DNA of 64,000 nucleotides. It comes from Ovis canadensis. Lineage: Eukaryota > Chordata > Mammalia > Artiodactyla > Bovidae. Shown here in pieces: positions 1 through 11,818 of the stretch (position 1 is its first letter; every line of letters starts with the position of its first letter). Where the stretch lies: NCBI RefSeq assembly GCF_042477335.2, contig NC_091262.1, positions 38,723,001 to 38,787,000 of the forward strand, in the 5' to 3' direction. Position numbers and translations under genes: made by a program. The notes beneath the pieces were generated by a model. It ran no database searches and was not told the DNA's origin. It was given only the letters and a program-made list of their open reading frames with translations.

Positions 1-15
1 TGCCGCCTTGTGGAC
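1..15 (-). promoter_or_regulatory. CTCF-like motif, copy C1
   Basis: The reverse complement reads CCACAAGGCGGCA and matches 11 of 13 positions of the known CTCF core CCASYAGRKGGCR. It lies at the same place in the repeat unit as the sites in C2-C6. Occupancy is inference. Confidence 0.35.
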
Positions 16-775
16 ATTTCCTGAAACTAAAACTTGATCATTCTTGCTCACAGGCACCTCAGTTCACAAGGCCTGGGGTTCTGTGAATGACAGCCGCTGT
101 CAGGAAACGTCCTGTGGCAGGCGCTGGAGAAATAAATTTCAAACACAGCCAACTTTCAGGAAGCCAATTCTCAAAGCTAAATTGTCCTTACACTCTTTAA
201 GGAAAAAAAAAGAAAATACAAACCCAAACCTCCCCCACCAAACAAGATGCTCAGCATTCCTATTGCTGCAGAAATGCCAATCGAAAAGATGATGGAAAAT
301 CAAATCCCACCACTCACAATGGCCAACATCACAAATTTGCAACAATAAATATGGGATGGAGTCTGGGGGACAAAGAATTGCCCTAAGCTCTAGATGGGAA
401 TATACATCGGCAGTAGCCAGTATCATGGCCAATCTCCAAATGCCTGAAAAAATCTATCAAGTCCTGCTAAGTGGAGGATTGGACATTCCCCCACTTTAGC
501 CTGTATCCTGAGAAAGCCATCGATCAAAGACACAAGCACCCCAACAAATCTCCAGCACGACTTCCAGTAGCTGAGACACACAGCCACCAAAATTTCCAAC
601 CAGAAGTTAAAGCTTAAACAAGAAGTATACGTATATACAGCAGACTATTTCTCACTTATTAAAAATCACCACTGAAATTAGGGAATTAGGACCCTGGGAG
701 CCACAGGGATGGTCCTTGAAGGATCATACACTAAGGGGAGTCAGTCAGGCAGAGGAAGACCATGGTATATGAGGT

Positions 776-1041
776 GCTGCTAAGTCACTTCAGTCATATC
801 TGATTCTGTGCAACCCCACAGACGGCAGCCCACCAGGCTCCCCCGTCCCTGGGATTCTCCAGGCAAGAACACTGGAGTGGGTTGCCATTTCCTTCTCCAA
901 TGCATGAAAGTGAAAAGTGAAAATGAAGTGGCTCAGTCGTGTCCGACTCTTAGTGACCCCATGGACTGCAGCCTCCCAGGCTCCTCTGTCCATGGGGTTT
1001 TCCAGGCAAGAGTACTGGAGCGGGGTGCCGCTGCCTTCTCC
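776..1041 (-). mobile_element. Bov-A2 SINE
   Basis: Two Bov-A monomers in tandem on the - strand. Each carries the motif read on + as 'ttctccaggcaagaa', joined by the spacer 'tgaaagtgaaaagtgaaa'. Bov-A monomers derive from the BovB 3' end, and the dimer is typical of Pecora. It interrupts repeat copy C1. Confidence 0.85.
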
Positions 1042-1177
1042 ATACGAAGTACAATCTGGGCAAAATAAAAACAGACATGCAAGTCAACAAATTTACAACC
1101 CAAAAAGAGACTGCCCAGGAAACCAACTTTCCCTAAGGCTCTGGTTGCCCCAGGAACCAAATATGAGTATGCAAAAG

Positions 1178-1193
1178 TGCTACCGCCTAGTGA
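1178..1193 (-). promoter_or_regulatory. Decayed CTCF-like motif, copy C2
   Basis: Position equivalent to the motif of the other copies, but with more changes (about 10 of 13 core matches on the - strand). Probably decayed. Confidence 0.2.
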
Positions 1194-1458
1194 CCTTTTT
1201 CTGTAACTACAACTTGATCACCAGCTGTCCTCAGGAAATGTCATGGTGTGATATTGGAGAAATAAATTCCAAACAGTCGACTTTCAGGAAGCCAACTGCC
1301 AAACAAACCCAAACGTCCACCGCAGGACAAAATGCTCAGTATCCATAATTGCTGTAGGAATGCCAATCAAAATGACAATGGGAAATCAAATTCCACCAGT
1401 CACAGTGGCCATCCTCACAAATCTACAAACAATAAATGTGGGAAGGAGCCTGGAAGTT

Positions 1459-2611
1459 CAGTTCAGTTCAGTTGCTCAGTCGGGTATGACTCTTCGTGAT
1501 CGCAGCACGCCAGGCCTCCCTGTCCATCACCATCTCCCGGAGTTCACTCAGACTCACGTCCATCGAGTCCGTGATGCCATCCAGCCATCTCATCCTCGGT
1601 CGTCCCCTTCTCCTCCTGCCCCCAATCCCTCCCAGCATCAGAGTCTTTTCCAATGAGTCAACTCTTCACATGAGGTGGCCAAAGTTCTGGAGTTTCAGCT
1701 TTAGCATCAGTCCTTCCAAAGAAATCCCAGGCTTGATCTCCTTTAGAATGGACTGGTTGGATCTCCTTGCAGTCCAAGGGACTCTCAAGAGTCTTCTCCA
1801 ACACCACAGTTTAAAAGCATCAATTCTTCGGCGCTCAGCCTTCTTCACAGTCCAACTCTCACATCCATACATGACCACAGGAAAGACAATAGCCTTGACT
1901 AGATGGACCTTAGTCCGCAAAGTAATGTCTCTGCTTTTGAGTATACTATCTAGGTTGGTCATAACTTTTCTTCCAAGGAGTAAACATCTTTTAATTTCAT
2001 GGCTGCAATCACCATCTGCAGTGATTTTGGAGCCCAAAAAAATAAAGTCTGACACTGTTTCCACTGTTTCCCCAACTATTTGCCATGAAGTGATGGGACC
2101 GGATGCCATGATCTTAATTTTCTGAATGTTGAGCTTTAAAAGCCAACTTTTTCACTCTCCTCTTTCACTTTCATCAAGAGGCTTTTTAGTTCCTCTTCAC
2201 TTTCTGCCATAAGGGTGGTGTCATCTGCATATCTGAGGTTATTGATATTTCTCCCAGCAATCTTGATTCCAGCTTGTGTTTCTTCCAGTCCAGCGTTTCT
2301 CGTTATGCACTCTGCATAGAAGTTAAATAAGCAGGGTGACAATAGACAGCCTTGACGTACTCCTTTTCCTATTTGGAACCAGTCTGTTGTTCCATGTCCA
2401 GTTCTAACTGTTGCTTCCTGACCTGCATACAGATTTCTCAAGAGGCAGGTCAGGTGGTCTGGTATTCCCATCTCTTTCAGAATTTTCCACAGTTTATTGT
2501 GATCCACACAGTCAAAGGCTTTGGCATAGTCAATAAAGCAGAAATAGATGTTTTTCTGGAACTCTCTTGCTTTTTCCATGATCCAGTGGATGTTGGCAAT
2601 TTGATCTCTGG
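1459..2611 (-). mobile_element. BovB (RTE) LINE, 5'-truncated
   Basis: The 3' end lies on the left with the diagnostic 'ttcagttcagttcag' repeat. The - strand encodes reverse-transcriptase segments: the fingers/palm stretch with [15 protein letters not shown] (2136-2579) and the catalytic YADD region with the downstream thumb. An 8-bp TSD 'tggaagtt' lies at 1451-1458 and 2609-2616. The element is about 1.15 kb against about 3.2 kb for a complete one, and frameshifts make it non-functional. It is inserted into repeat copy C2. Confidence 0.9.
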
Positions 2612-3745
2612 AAGTTAAAGAAGCCCCTTAAGTTGTCGGTAGAAAACAGCTAGTATGTGAATGGTTTCCAAAACCCTCAAAAAAAAAAAAAAAAAACTAT
2701 CAAGATGGGCTAAACCTGGGATCTCACATTTCCACACTTGGGCCTATATGCTGAGCAAACCATCAATCAAAAGGTACATGAACCCCAAGAAATACTGCAG
2801 GACTACTTCCAATAGCCAAGACATACAACCAGCAAAATCTCCACTGAGATTAAAGCTTAAACAAGGTGTTGTACATATATACGGTAGACTGTTTGTACAT
2901 GTATATGGTAGACTGTTTCTCACTCCTAAAAAACCACCACTGAAACTAGGGAATTTGATGCTGGGAGCCATAGGGACGGACCTTGAAGGATCATGCCCTA
3001 AGAGAAGTCAGTCAGGCAGAGGAAATCTATGGTATGTGATATACTTGCCAGGAAAAATAAAAATAGACATACAAGGCAACAAATTTACAAGCCAAAGAGG
3101 GACTCTGAGCATTTCAGGTCAAACAAATTGTTCCAGAAACAAAAAAACTGAAGGGCCTGGAATGAATTAAGAGGTAGGAACCTACATAGATAAGAAATCT
3201 GTATTTGTAATAGATAATCCACAAGCATTATCCTCTTCCTTCCTACTTTCCTTCCTTCCACATATACACAGAAATACGTATCTCTAACCTATACAAAGAA
3301 ATCGTTATCTCTAAGAGATAATTCACAAAAATGACCTACTACCTTCCTTCTTGGTATTACAGAAGTGTATCTGAGATAGATATTCCACAAGGACCTGATG
3401 CTCAGCACTTCCCTTGAACTTCTATGGTAAAGGTCCCCCGCCATCCCCACCCCACCCCCCCGCCAAAAAAAAATAGAGCTACCTCATAGATGCAATACTG
3501 AATCAGGCAGCTGTACACTGACAACAATCACAGCACTGAAAATCAACTATTCTGAAAAGAAGCATCAGCAAGAAGTGAAAGGAAAGGAGTGCCTGCTCTC
3601 TCATCTGCCTCCCTGACTTGGGACGCAAATCCCGTCCCTGGAGGCTGAGCAGGCTGGGGTCCCACTGCTAGACTGGGGAGGGCTTGACACAGCCTGGCAC
3701 AGCGCCTTTGAATCCTTTTTAAAGGGCTACTACTTGCTACGTTCT

Positions 3746-3862
3746 GGAGAAAGAAATGGCAGCCCACTCCAGTATTCTTGCCTGGAGAATCCCACGGACA
3801 GAAGCCTGGCAGGCTACAGTCCATGAGGTTGCAAAGAGTCGGACACGACTGAAGTGACCTAG
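3746..3862 (+). mobile_element. Bov-A-type SINE monomer
   Basis: Single Bov-A unit on +, with 'ccactccagtattcttgcc' and ending 'agtcggacacgactgaag'. About 115 bp, with no tRNA part and no second monomer seen. Confidence 0.75.
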
Positions 3863-4216
3863 CACATCTGCTATGTTCCGGGGGGGATAAGAGTCCCACA
3901 TGGCCTGAAGGCCTCCAGGAATCTGAAGGCAAAATTCAGCTAGCCGCCACCTCTCTTGGCACTGAGGTTCCCAGCACAAGCCTCTTTCCTGAGAGGGCAG
4001 CCTCCTAGGCACCTAAGCACCCTCAGCAGTGTGCTCTGGACCCGGAAGGCATTAGTCTGGACAGGACGCTTGTATGAGACTTTAGGAGAAAATAGTAGTG
4101 AGTCTCAAGCCCTTTCCTGCTTGCTCAGGCACATTCCACTCTATTTCACACCCCAGGGAGCCAAGTGGCTCTAAGGATCTGGCTGCCCCAGGAACCAACG
4201 TTGGGCACGAAAAGTG

Positions 4217-4232
4217 CTGCCACCTTGTGGAC
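4217..4232 (-). promoter_or_regulatory. CTCF-like motif, copy C3
   Basis: The - strand reads CCACAAGGTGGCA, 12 of 13 matches to the CTCF core CCASYAGRKGGCR (only the Y is wrong). Same orientation and context as in C4-C6. Binding is not shown by sequence. Confidence 0.45.
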
Positions 4233-4790
4233 ATTTTCTGTAACTACAACTTGATCACCAGTGCACACAGACACCTCAATTCCCAAGGGCTGTGGTTCAG
4301 TAAATTGTCAGCTGCCCTCAGGAAATGCTGTGGGGAAGGTACTGGAGAAATATATTTCAAAACCAGCCAACTCTCAGGAAGCCAACTGCCAAAGGTAAAT
4401 TGTCCTCACACCCTTTAAAGAAAAAAACTAAAAAAACAAAATCAAATGTCCGCCACAAGACAAGATGCTCAGTATCCCTAATGGCTGCAGGAATGCCTAT
4501 CAAAATGACAATGGGAAATCAAATCCCACCAATCACAATGGCTGTTGTCAAAATTCGACAAACTGTAAATACGGGAGACAGAATGGAAGGAAAAGAATCC
4601 CTTAAGCTGTTGGCGGAAAGATACATTGGCTACAGTCAGTATATGGATAGACTCCGCATGTTCAAAAAAAGCTTTCAAGAAGGACTAAGGTGGAAAAAGC
4701 AATGCTATCAAGAAGGGTGTGTGTGTGTGATGCTTTAAGAGGAAAAAGCAGTGAGACACAAGCCCTTTAGTGGTTGCTCAGGCACATTCC

Positions 4791-5058
4791 AAGGCAATGG
4801 CAATCCACTCCAGTACTCTTGCCTGGAAAAATTCCATGGACGGAGGAGCCTGGTAGGCTGCAGTCCATGCGTCACGAAGAGTCAGACACGACTGAGCGAC
4901 TTCACTTTTACTTTTCACTTTCATGCACTGGAGAAGGAAATGGCAACCCACTCCAGTGTTCTTGCCTGGAGAATCCCAGGGACGGGGGAGCCTGATAGGC
5001 TGCTGTCTATGGGATCGCAGAGTCGGAACACGACTGAAGCGACACAGCAGCAGCAGCA
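4791..5058 (+). mobile_element. Bov-A2 SINE with perfect TSD
   Basis: Complete Bov-A dimer on + ending in a CAG-repeat tail. A 10-bp TSD 'ggcacattcc' lies at 4781-4790 and 5059-5068 (the match extends to 12 bp with the tail). It is clearly inserted into repeat copy C4. Confidence 0.92.
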
Positions 5059-5148
5059 GGCACATTCCACTCTGTTTCACAGCCAGGAAGCCAACTTTCC
5101 GGAATCTTCTGCTTGCCCCAAGAACCAGAGGTGGGCATCAAAAAAGTG

Positions 5149-5164
5149 CTGCCACCTTGTGGAC
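5149..5164 (-). promoter_or_regulatory. CTCF-like motif, copy C4
   Basis: Identical core to C3 (CCACAAGGTGGCA on -, 12 of 13), 932 bp downstream of the C3 site and in the same orientation. Confidence 0.45.
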
Positions 5165-5647
5165 ATTTCCTGTAGTTACAACTGACCTCCAGTGCTTACT
5201 GGCATCTCTAATTCACAAGGGCTGGGTGACTGCTCATGACCTCTGCCCTCAGGAATTTTGTCCCGTTGCGGGCACTGCAAGATAAATTCCAAATACAAAC
5301 AACTTTCAGGAAGCCAACTGCCACAGGTCTATTTTCCTCACACCCTTAAAGGGTAAAAACCCCAACAAACCCCATACCTCCACCTAGGACAGGATGCTTA
5401 GCATCCCTAATCATTACAGGAGGAATGCCAATCAAAATGACAATGAGAAATCAAATCCCACCAGTCAGAATGGCCATACTCACGTCTACAAACAATAAAT
5501 GCAGGAGTGAGATTGGAGTGAGGGGAAGCCTCCTACACTGTCAGTGGGAACATACATTATCAACAACCACAATAAAAGACAATGTCTGCTGAATAAAAGC
5601 TATCAAGACACTAAGCCTAGGATCTGACATTATCATAGCTGGGCTTA

Positions 5648-6662
5648 TATTATCCTATATGAAATGTAGAAAATTCTATTTTCATATATGAAATATTCAA
5701 CTGCATTTTCAACTATGATATATGGAAAACTCTATTTTCATATATAAAATTTGCACCTAACTTTTCATTTATGAAATATAGAAAATTCTCTTTCACATAT
5801 GAAAAATGCACCTATATTTTCACCTATGAGATATAGAAAATTCTTTCATATATGAAATGTGTACATGTATTTTCATCTGTGAAATACAGAAAATTCTCTT
5901 TTCATATATGAAATACATACATACAGTTTTCTCTGAAATGTGAAAAAATGTTTTCATTTACAAAGTATGCATCTATATTTTCATTTATGAAATATAGAAA
6001 ATTCTGTTTCTATGTATGACATGTACCCATATTTTCATATGAGAAATATGGAAAATTTTATGTTCATATATGAATATGCACTATGTCATATATGAAATAT
6101 CAAAAATTCTATTTTCAAATATGAAATATGGACCCATGTTTTCATATATGTAACATAGAAAATTCTATATTCATCCATAAAATATACATCCATGTTTTCA
6201 TATATGAAATATTAAAAATTCCATTTTCACCCATGAAATATACACTTATGCTTTCACATATGACATATAGAAAGCTCTATTTTCATCCCTGAAATGTGCA
6301 CCCATGATTTATATGAAATATAGAAAATTCTATTTTCATACATGAAATATACACCCATGTTTTCATATATAAAATTTGAAAATTTCATTTGATCCATGAA
6401 ATATGCACCCATGGTTTCATATATAAATTATAGAAAATATTTTCATTCATAAAATATGCACCCATTTCTTCATATATGAAATATTGAAAATTCTATTTTT
6501 ATCCATGAAATATGTACCCTTTATATATAAATTCATGCATACTTTCATATAAAGAAAATTCTATTTTTAGACATGAAATATGCACGTTTTCATATATGAA
6601 ATATAGAAAATTGTATTTTCATTCATTAAATTTGCACTCATGTGTTCATATAGGATATATTG
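5648..6662. repeat. AT-rich minisatellite, ~56-bp unit, about 18 copies
   Basis: Tandem array with a 54-58-bp period. Each unit has two related halves. One half carries TTTTCATATATGAAAT followed by a 'atagaaaattcta' phrase; the other carries TTTTCATCCATGAAAT followed by 'atgcacccatg'. The first half contains the palindrome TTTCATATATGAAA. Copies differ by scattered substitutions and small indels, so the array is old rather than freshly expanded. No coding capacity. Confidence 0.9.
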
Positions 6663-6842
6663 GTTTTCAGTCCCTCAGTCATGTCTGACTCTAAAATCCC
6701 ATGGACTGCAGCACGCTAGGCTTCCCTGTCCTTCACCAACTCCAGGAGCTTGCTCAAACTTATGTCCGTTGAATCCGTAATGCCATTCCTCCTCTATATG
6801 AATATTGTGAATATTAGATGCATCCAACAATCTCATCCTCAG
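6663..6842 (-). mobile_element. BovB 3'-end fragment
   Basis: Diverged BovB 3' region on - ('cagtccctcagtcatgtct' at the left; 'tgttgaatccgtaatgcc'-like text near 6770). It is broken near 6790-6830 and carries no reading frame. Confidence 0.6.
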
Positions 6843-6904
6843 ATATGAAACATTCACCTGACTTGGGCTTCCATCCCATTCCTGGAGCCTCAGCAGGCTG
6901 TTTT

Positions 6905-7075
6905 CATGGCTGGACTGTAGCCTATCAGGCTCCTTTATCCATGGGATTCTCCAGGCAAGAATACTGAAGTGGGTAGCTATTTCCTTCTCCAAGGGATCTT
7001 GCGGACCCAGGGACTGAACCTGGGTTTCCCACACTGCAGGTGGACTCTTTACCATCTGACCAACCAGGGAAGCTC
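6905..7075 (-). mobile_element. Bov-tA SINE
   Basis: Bov-A part followed (on +) by the antisense tRNA-derived head ending near 'ccaaccagggaagctc'. Inserted in C5. Confidence 0.8.
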
Positions 7076-7462
7076 TTGCTCTTCATTAAGGCCCCTCTTA
7101 AATCTGTACTTTCTGGTTTGATCCGGCAGGGACCACAGTCCCCAGGACATACAATCGATGGTGTCCTGACACTTTGGCCTCGATGACCTTGGAAAAGTCA
7201 CCCAGCTTCCGCATCTTCTGGTGCTGGGGTCCCCAGCTCAAGCCTCCTTCTTAAGAGTGCAGCCTCCTAGGCACCTCATCAGGGTGCTGCGGTCCAGGCT
7301 GAGATTAGTTTGCAGGAAAGGGGTGAAGCTTTAGGGGGAAGAAGTATTGAGACTAAGCCCTTGGATGTTTGCTCAGGCACACTCCACACTAATTCGCAGC
7401 CCAGGAAGCCTCTCTTCCTTAGGCTCTGGTTGCCTGAAGGATGATTTGGGTGTGGAAAAGTG

Positions 7463-7478
7463 CTGCCGCCTTGTGGAC
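7463..7478 (-). promoter_or_regulatory. CTCF-like motif, copy C5
   Basis: The - strand reads CCACAAGGCGGCA, 11 of 13 core positions. Just left of the L1 insertion, with the same orientation as the other copies. Confidence 0.38.
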
Positions 7479-7948
7479 ATTTTCTATAACTACAACTTGA
7501 CCCCCTGCGCTTACCGGTACCTCCAGTTCAACAGACTTCAGGGGCTGTTAATGACAGCTGCCTTCAAGAAAGGTCCTGAGGAGTATACTGCAGAAAAAAA
7601 TATAAACACAACTGACTTTTTTTTTTAATCTCCACTCCTACCGTTTATTTTATTTTATTTTTTTAAATTTTAAAATCTTTAATTTTTACATGCGTTCCCA
7701 AACATGAACCCCCCTCCCACCTCCCTCCCCATAACATCTCTCTGGGTCATCCCCATGCACCAGCCCCAAACATGCTGTATCCTGCGTCAGACATAGACTG
7801 GCGATTCAATTCTTACATGATAGTATACATGTTAGAATGCCATTCTCCCAAATCATCCCACCCTCTCCCTCTCCCTCTGAGTCTAAAAGTCCGTTATACA
7901 CATCTGTGTCTTTTTTCCTGTCTTGCATACAGGGTTGTCATTGCCATC

Positions 7949-10900
7949 TTTCTAAATTCCATATATATGTCTTAGTATACTGTATCGGTGTTTTTCTTTC
8001 TGGCTTACTTCACTCTGTATAATCGGCTCCATTTTCCTCCATCTCATCAGTACTGATTCAAATGAATTCTTTTTTACGGCTGAGTAATACTCCATTGTGT
8101 ATATGTACCACAGCTTTCTTATCCATTCATCTGCTGATGGACATCTAGGTTGTTTCCATGTCCTGGCTATTATAAACAGTGCTGTGATGAACATTGGGGT
8201 ACATGTGTCTCTTTCAATTCTGGCTTCCTCGGTGTGTATGCCGAGAAGTGGGATTGCTGCGTCATAAGGTAGTTCTATTTGCAATTTTTTAAGGAATCTC
8301 CACACTGTTCTCCATAGTGGCTGTACTAGTTCGCATTCCCACCAACAGTGTAGGAGGGTTCCCTATTCTCCACACCCCCTCCAGCATTTATTGCTTGCAG
8401 ATTTTTGGATCGCAGCCATTCTGACTGGTGTGAAGTGGTACCTCATTGTGGTTTTGATTTGCATTTCTCTAATAATGAGTGACGTTGAGCATCTTTTCAT
8501 GTGTTTGTTAGCCATCCATATGTCTTCTTTGGAGAAATGTCTATTTAGTTCTTTGGCCCATTTTTTGATTGGGTCGTTTATTTTTCTGGAATTGAGCTGC
8601 GTAAGTTGCTTGTATATTTTTGAGATTAGTTGTTTGTCAGTTGCTTCATTTGCTATTATTTTCTCCCATTCAGAAGGCTGTCTTTTCACCTTGCTTATAT
8701 TTTCCTTTGTTGTGCAGAAGCTTTTAATTTTAATTAGATCCCATTTGTTTATTTTTGCTTTTATTTCCAGAATTCTGGGAGGTGGATCATAGAGGATCCT
8801 GCTGTGATTTATGTCTGAGAGTGTTTTGCCTATGTTCTCCTCTAGGAGTTTAATAGTTTCTGATCTTACATTTAGATCTTTAATCCATTTTGAGTTTATT
8901 TTTGTGTGCGGTGTTAGAAAGTGATCTAGTTTCATTCTTTTACAAGTGGTTGACCAGTTTTCCCAGCACCACTTGTTAAAGAGATTGTCTTTACTCCATT
9001 GTATATTCTTGCCTCCTTTGTCAAAGATAAGGTGTCCATATGTGTGTGGATTTATCTCTGGGCTTTCTATTTTGTTCCATTGATCTATATGTCTGTCTTT
9101 GTGCCAGTACCATACTGTCTTGATGACTGTGGCTTTGTAGTAGAGCCTGACGTCAGGCAAGTTGATTCCTCCAGTTCCATTCTTCTTTCTCAAGATTGCT
9201 TTGGCTATTCGAGGTTTTTTGTATTTCCATACAAATCTTGAAATTATTTGTTCTAGTTCTGTGAAAAATGTGGCTGGTAGCTTGATAGGGATTGCATTGA
9301 ATTTGTAAATTGCTTTGGGTAGTATACTCATTTTCACTATATTGATTCTTCCGATCCATGAACATGGTATATTTCTCCATCTATTAGTGTCCTCTTTGAT
9401 TTCTTTCATCAGTGTTTTATAGTTTTCTATATATAGGTCTTTAGTTTCTTTAGGTAGATATATTCCTAAGTATTTTATTCTTTTTGTTGCAATGGTGAAT
9501 GGAATTGTTTCCTTAATTTCTTTTTCTACTTTCTCATTATTTGTGTATAGGAATGCAAGGGATTTCTGTGTGTTGATTTTATATCCTGCAACTTTACTAT
9601 ATTCATTGATGAGCTCTAGTAATTTTCTGGTGGAGTCTTTAGGGTTTTCCATGTAGAGGATCATGTCATCTGCAAACAGTGAGAGTTTTACTTCTTTTCC
9701 AATTTGGATTCCTTTTATTTCTTTTTCTGCTCTGATTGCTGTGGCCAAAACTTCCAAAACTATGTTGAATAGTAGCGGTGAAAGTGGACACCCTTGTCTT
9801 GTTCCTGACTTTAGGGGAAATGCTTTCAATGTTTCACCATTGAGGATAATGTTTGCTGTGGGTTTGTCATATATAGCTTTTATTATGTTGAGGTATGTTC
9901 CTTCTATTCCTGCTTTCTGGAGAGTTTTTATCATGAATGGATGTTGAATTTTGTCAAAGGCCTTCTCTGCATCTATTGAGATAATCATATGGTTTTTATT
10001 TTTCAATTTGTTAATGTGGTGAATTACATTGATTCATTTGCGGATATTGAAGAATCCTTGCATCCCTGGGATAAAGCCCACTTGGTCATGGTGTATGATC
10101 TTTTTAATGTGTTGTTGGATCCTGATTGCTAGAATTTTGTTGAGGATTTTTGCATCTATGTTCATCAGTGATATTGGCCTGTAGTTTTCTTTTTTTGTGA
10201 CATCTTTGTTAGGTTTTGGTATTAGGGTGATGGTGGCCTCATAGAATGAGTTTGGAAGTTTACCTTCCTCTGCAATTTTCTGGAAGAGTTTGAGGAGGAT
10301 AGGTGTTAGCTCTTCTCGAAATTTTTGGTAGAATTCAGCTGTGAAGCCGTCTGGACCTGGGCTTTTGTTTGCTGGAAGATTTCTGATTACAGTTTCAATT
10401 TCCGTGCTTGTGATGGGTCTGTTAAGATTTTCTATTTCTTCCTGGTTCAGTTTTGGAAAATTGTACTTTTCTAAGAATTTGTCCATTTCTTCCACGTTGT
10501 CCATTTTATTGGCATACAACTGCTGATAGTAGTCTCTTATGATCCTTTGTATTTCTGTGTTGTCTGTTGTGATCTCTCCATTTTCATTTCTAATTTTATT
10601 GATTTGATTTTTCTCTCTTTGCTTCTTGATGAGTCTGGCTAATGGTTTGTCAATTTTATTTATCCTTTCAAAGAACCAGCTTTTGGCTTTGTTGATTTTT
10701 GCTATGGTCTCTTTTGTTTCTTTTGCATTTATTTCTGCCCTAATTTTTAAGATTTCTTTCCTTCTACTAACTCTGGGGTTCTCCAATTCTTCCTTTTCTA
10801 GTTGCTTTAGTTGTAGAGTTAGGTTATTTATTTGACTTTTTTCTTGTTTCTTGAGGTATGCCTGTATTGCTAGGAACTTTCCTCTTAGCACTGCTTTTAT

Positions 10901-11767
10901 AGTGTCCCACAGGTTTTGGGTTGTTGTGTTTTCATTTTCATTCGTTTCTATGCATATTTTGATTTCTTTTTTGATTTCTTCTGTGATTTGTTGGTTATTC
11001 AGAAGTGTGTTGTTCTACCTCCATATGTTGGAATTTTTGATAGTTTTTCTCCTGTAATTGAGATCTAATCTTAATGCATTATGGTCAGAAAAGATGCTTG
11101 GAATGATTTCGATTTTTTTGAATTTATCAAGTTTAGATTTATGGCCCAGGATGTGATCTATCCTGGAGAAGGTTCCATGAGCACTTGAAAAAAAGGTGAA
11201 ATTCATTGTTTTGGGGTGAAATGTCCTATAGATATCAATTAGGTCTAACTGATCTAATGTATCATTTAAAGTTTGTGTTTCTTTGTTAATTTTCTGTTTA
11301 GTTGATCTGTCCATAGGTGTGAGTGGGGTATTAAAGTCTCCCACTATTATTGTGTTATTGTTGATTTCCCCTTTCATACTTGTTAGCATTTGTCTTACAT
11401 ATTGCAGTGCTCCTATATTGGGTGCATATATATTTATAATTGTTATATCTTCTTCTTGGATTGATCCTTTGATCATTATGTAGTGGCCTTCTTTGTCTCT
11501 TTTCACAGCCTTTGTTTTAAAGTCTATTTTATTGGATATGAGTATTGCCACCCCTGCTTTCTTTTGGTCTCTATTTGCGTGGTATATCTTTTCCCAGCCC
11601 TTCACTTTCAGTCTGTATGTGTCCCTTGTTTTGAGGTGGGTCTCTTGTAAGCAGCATATAGAGGGGTCTTGTTTTTGTATCCATTCAGCCAGTCTTTGCC
11701 TTTTGGTTGGGGCGTTCAACCCATTTACGTTTAAGGTAATTATTAATAAGTATGATCCCGTTACCAT
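7949..11767 (-). pseudogene. L1 ORF2 (endonuclease/reverse transcriptase), three nonsense codons
   Basis: ORF2p nicks target DNA and reverse-transcribes L1 RNA. One frame of about 1,273 codons runs the full length, close to the family norm, with no frameshift. The start at 11767 begins MVTGSYLL. The endonuclease residues are visible: NVNGLN, LQETHLK, VGDFNTPL, RIDHILG and SDHNALRL. The RT palm motif FADDMILY follows. The frame is broken by a TAG at 11012-11014, a TGA at 10031-10033 and a stop at 8360-8362. The last falls inside the C-terminal cysteine motif (CWRGCGE, then the stop, then a HCWWEC segment). The terminal stop is 7949-7951. It cannot give intact ORF2p, but the reference-like core is preserved. 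Confidence 0.9.
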
Positions 11768-11818
11768 TTACTTTACTGTTTTGGGTTCGGGTTTATACAC
11801 CCTTTTCGTGTTTCCTGT

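Larger units (their letters stand above)
1..1110 (+). repeat. Local low-copy repeat unit, copy C1 (left end cut by window)
   Basis: First of a family of diverged direct copies in the left 28 kb. It enters the unit at the CTCF-like motif. Next come a block near 160 reading 'caactttcaggaagcca', an A-rich tract near 200, and a stretch resembling an old L1 ORF2 3' end/3' UTR (for example 'caaatcccaccactcac' near 300). It ends in a block with 'agtcagtcaggcagagga' near 740. A Bov-A2 SINE splits it at 776-1041 and the tail resumes at 1050-1110. No reading frame is worth calling. The origin of the non-L1 part is not recognised. Confidence 0.7.
1111..3480 (+). repeat. Local low-copy repeat unit, copy C2 (split by BovB)
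   Basis: Follows C1 directly after a truncation. It starts in the block before the CTCF-like motif ('ctctggttgccccaggaa' near 1140), runs to 1458, is broken by a BovB, and resumes at 2617 as far as about 3480. The second half gives the best view of the L1-like section and of the unit's tail, with its repeated 'gataatccacaag'-type phrases (3210-3390) and a C-rich tract near 3440. No gene was seen. Confidence 0.65.
3481..4715 (+). repeat. Local low-copy repeat unit, copy C3
   Basis: Contains the unit's opening block, with a 'cctggaggctgagcaggct'-like phrase near 3640. It continues with 'gcagcctcctaggcacct' near 3995 and the CTCF-like motif at 4217-4232, then the L1-like part. It breaks off near 4715, where C4 begins, so C3 and C4 are head-to-tail neighbours. 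A Bov-A SINE interrupts it at 3746-3862. Confidence 0.65.
4716..5647 (+). repeat. Local low-copy repeat unit, copy C4
   Basis: Head-to-tail with C3. Starts in the 'gtgagacacaagcccttt' block (near 4750), is interrupted by a Bov-A2, and continues through the CTCF-like motif at 5149-5164 into the L1-like section. At about 5648, in the middle of the L1-like part, the sequence passes straight into the AT-rich minisatellite. Confidence 0.65.

Noticed and set aside
5648..6662. CRISPR-like array
   Set aside because: The repeats are contiguous and diverged, with no unique spacers and no cas genes. This is a eukaryotic minisatellite.
8363..10006. 547-codon reverse transcriptase frame as a retron or other independent system
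   Set aside because: It belongs to L1 ORF2, continuous with the endonuclease part at 11767, with L1 ORF1 behind it.
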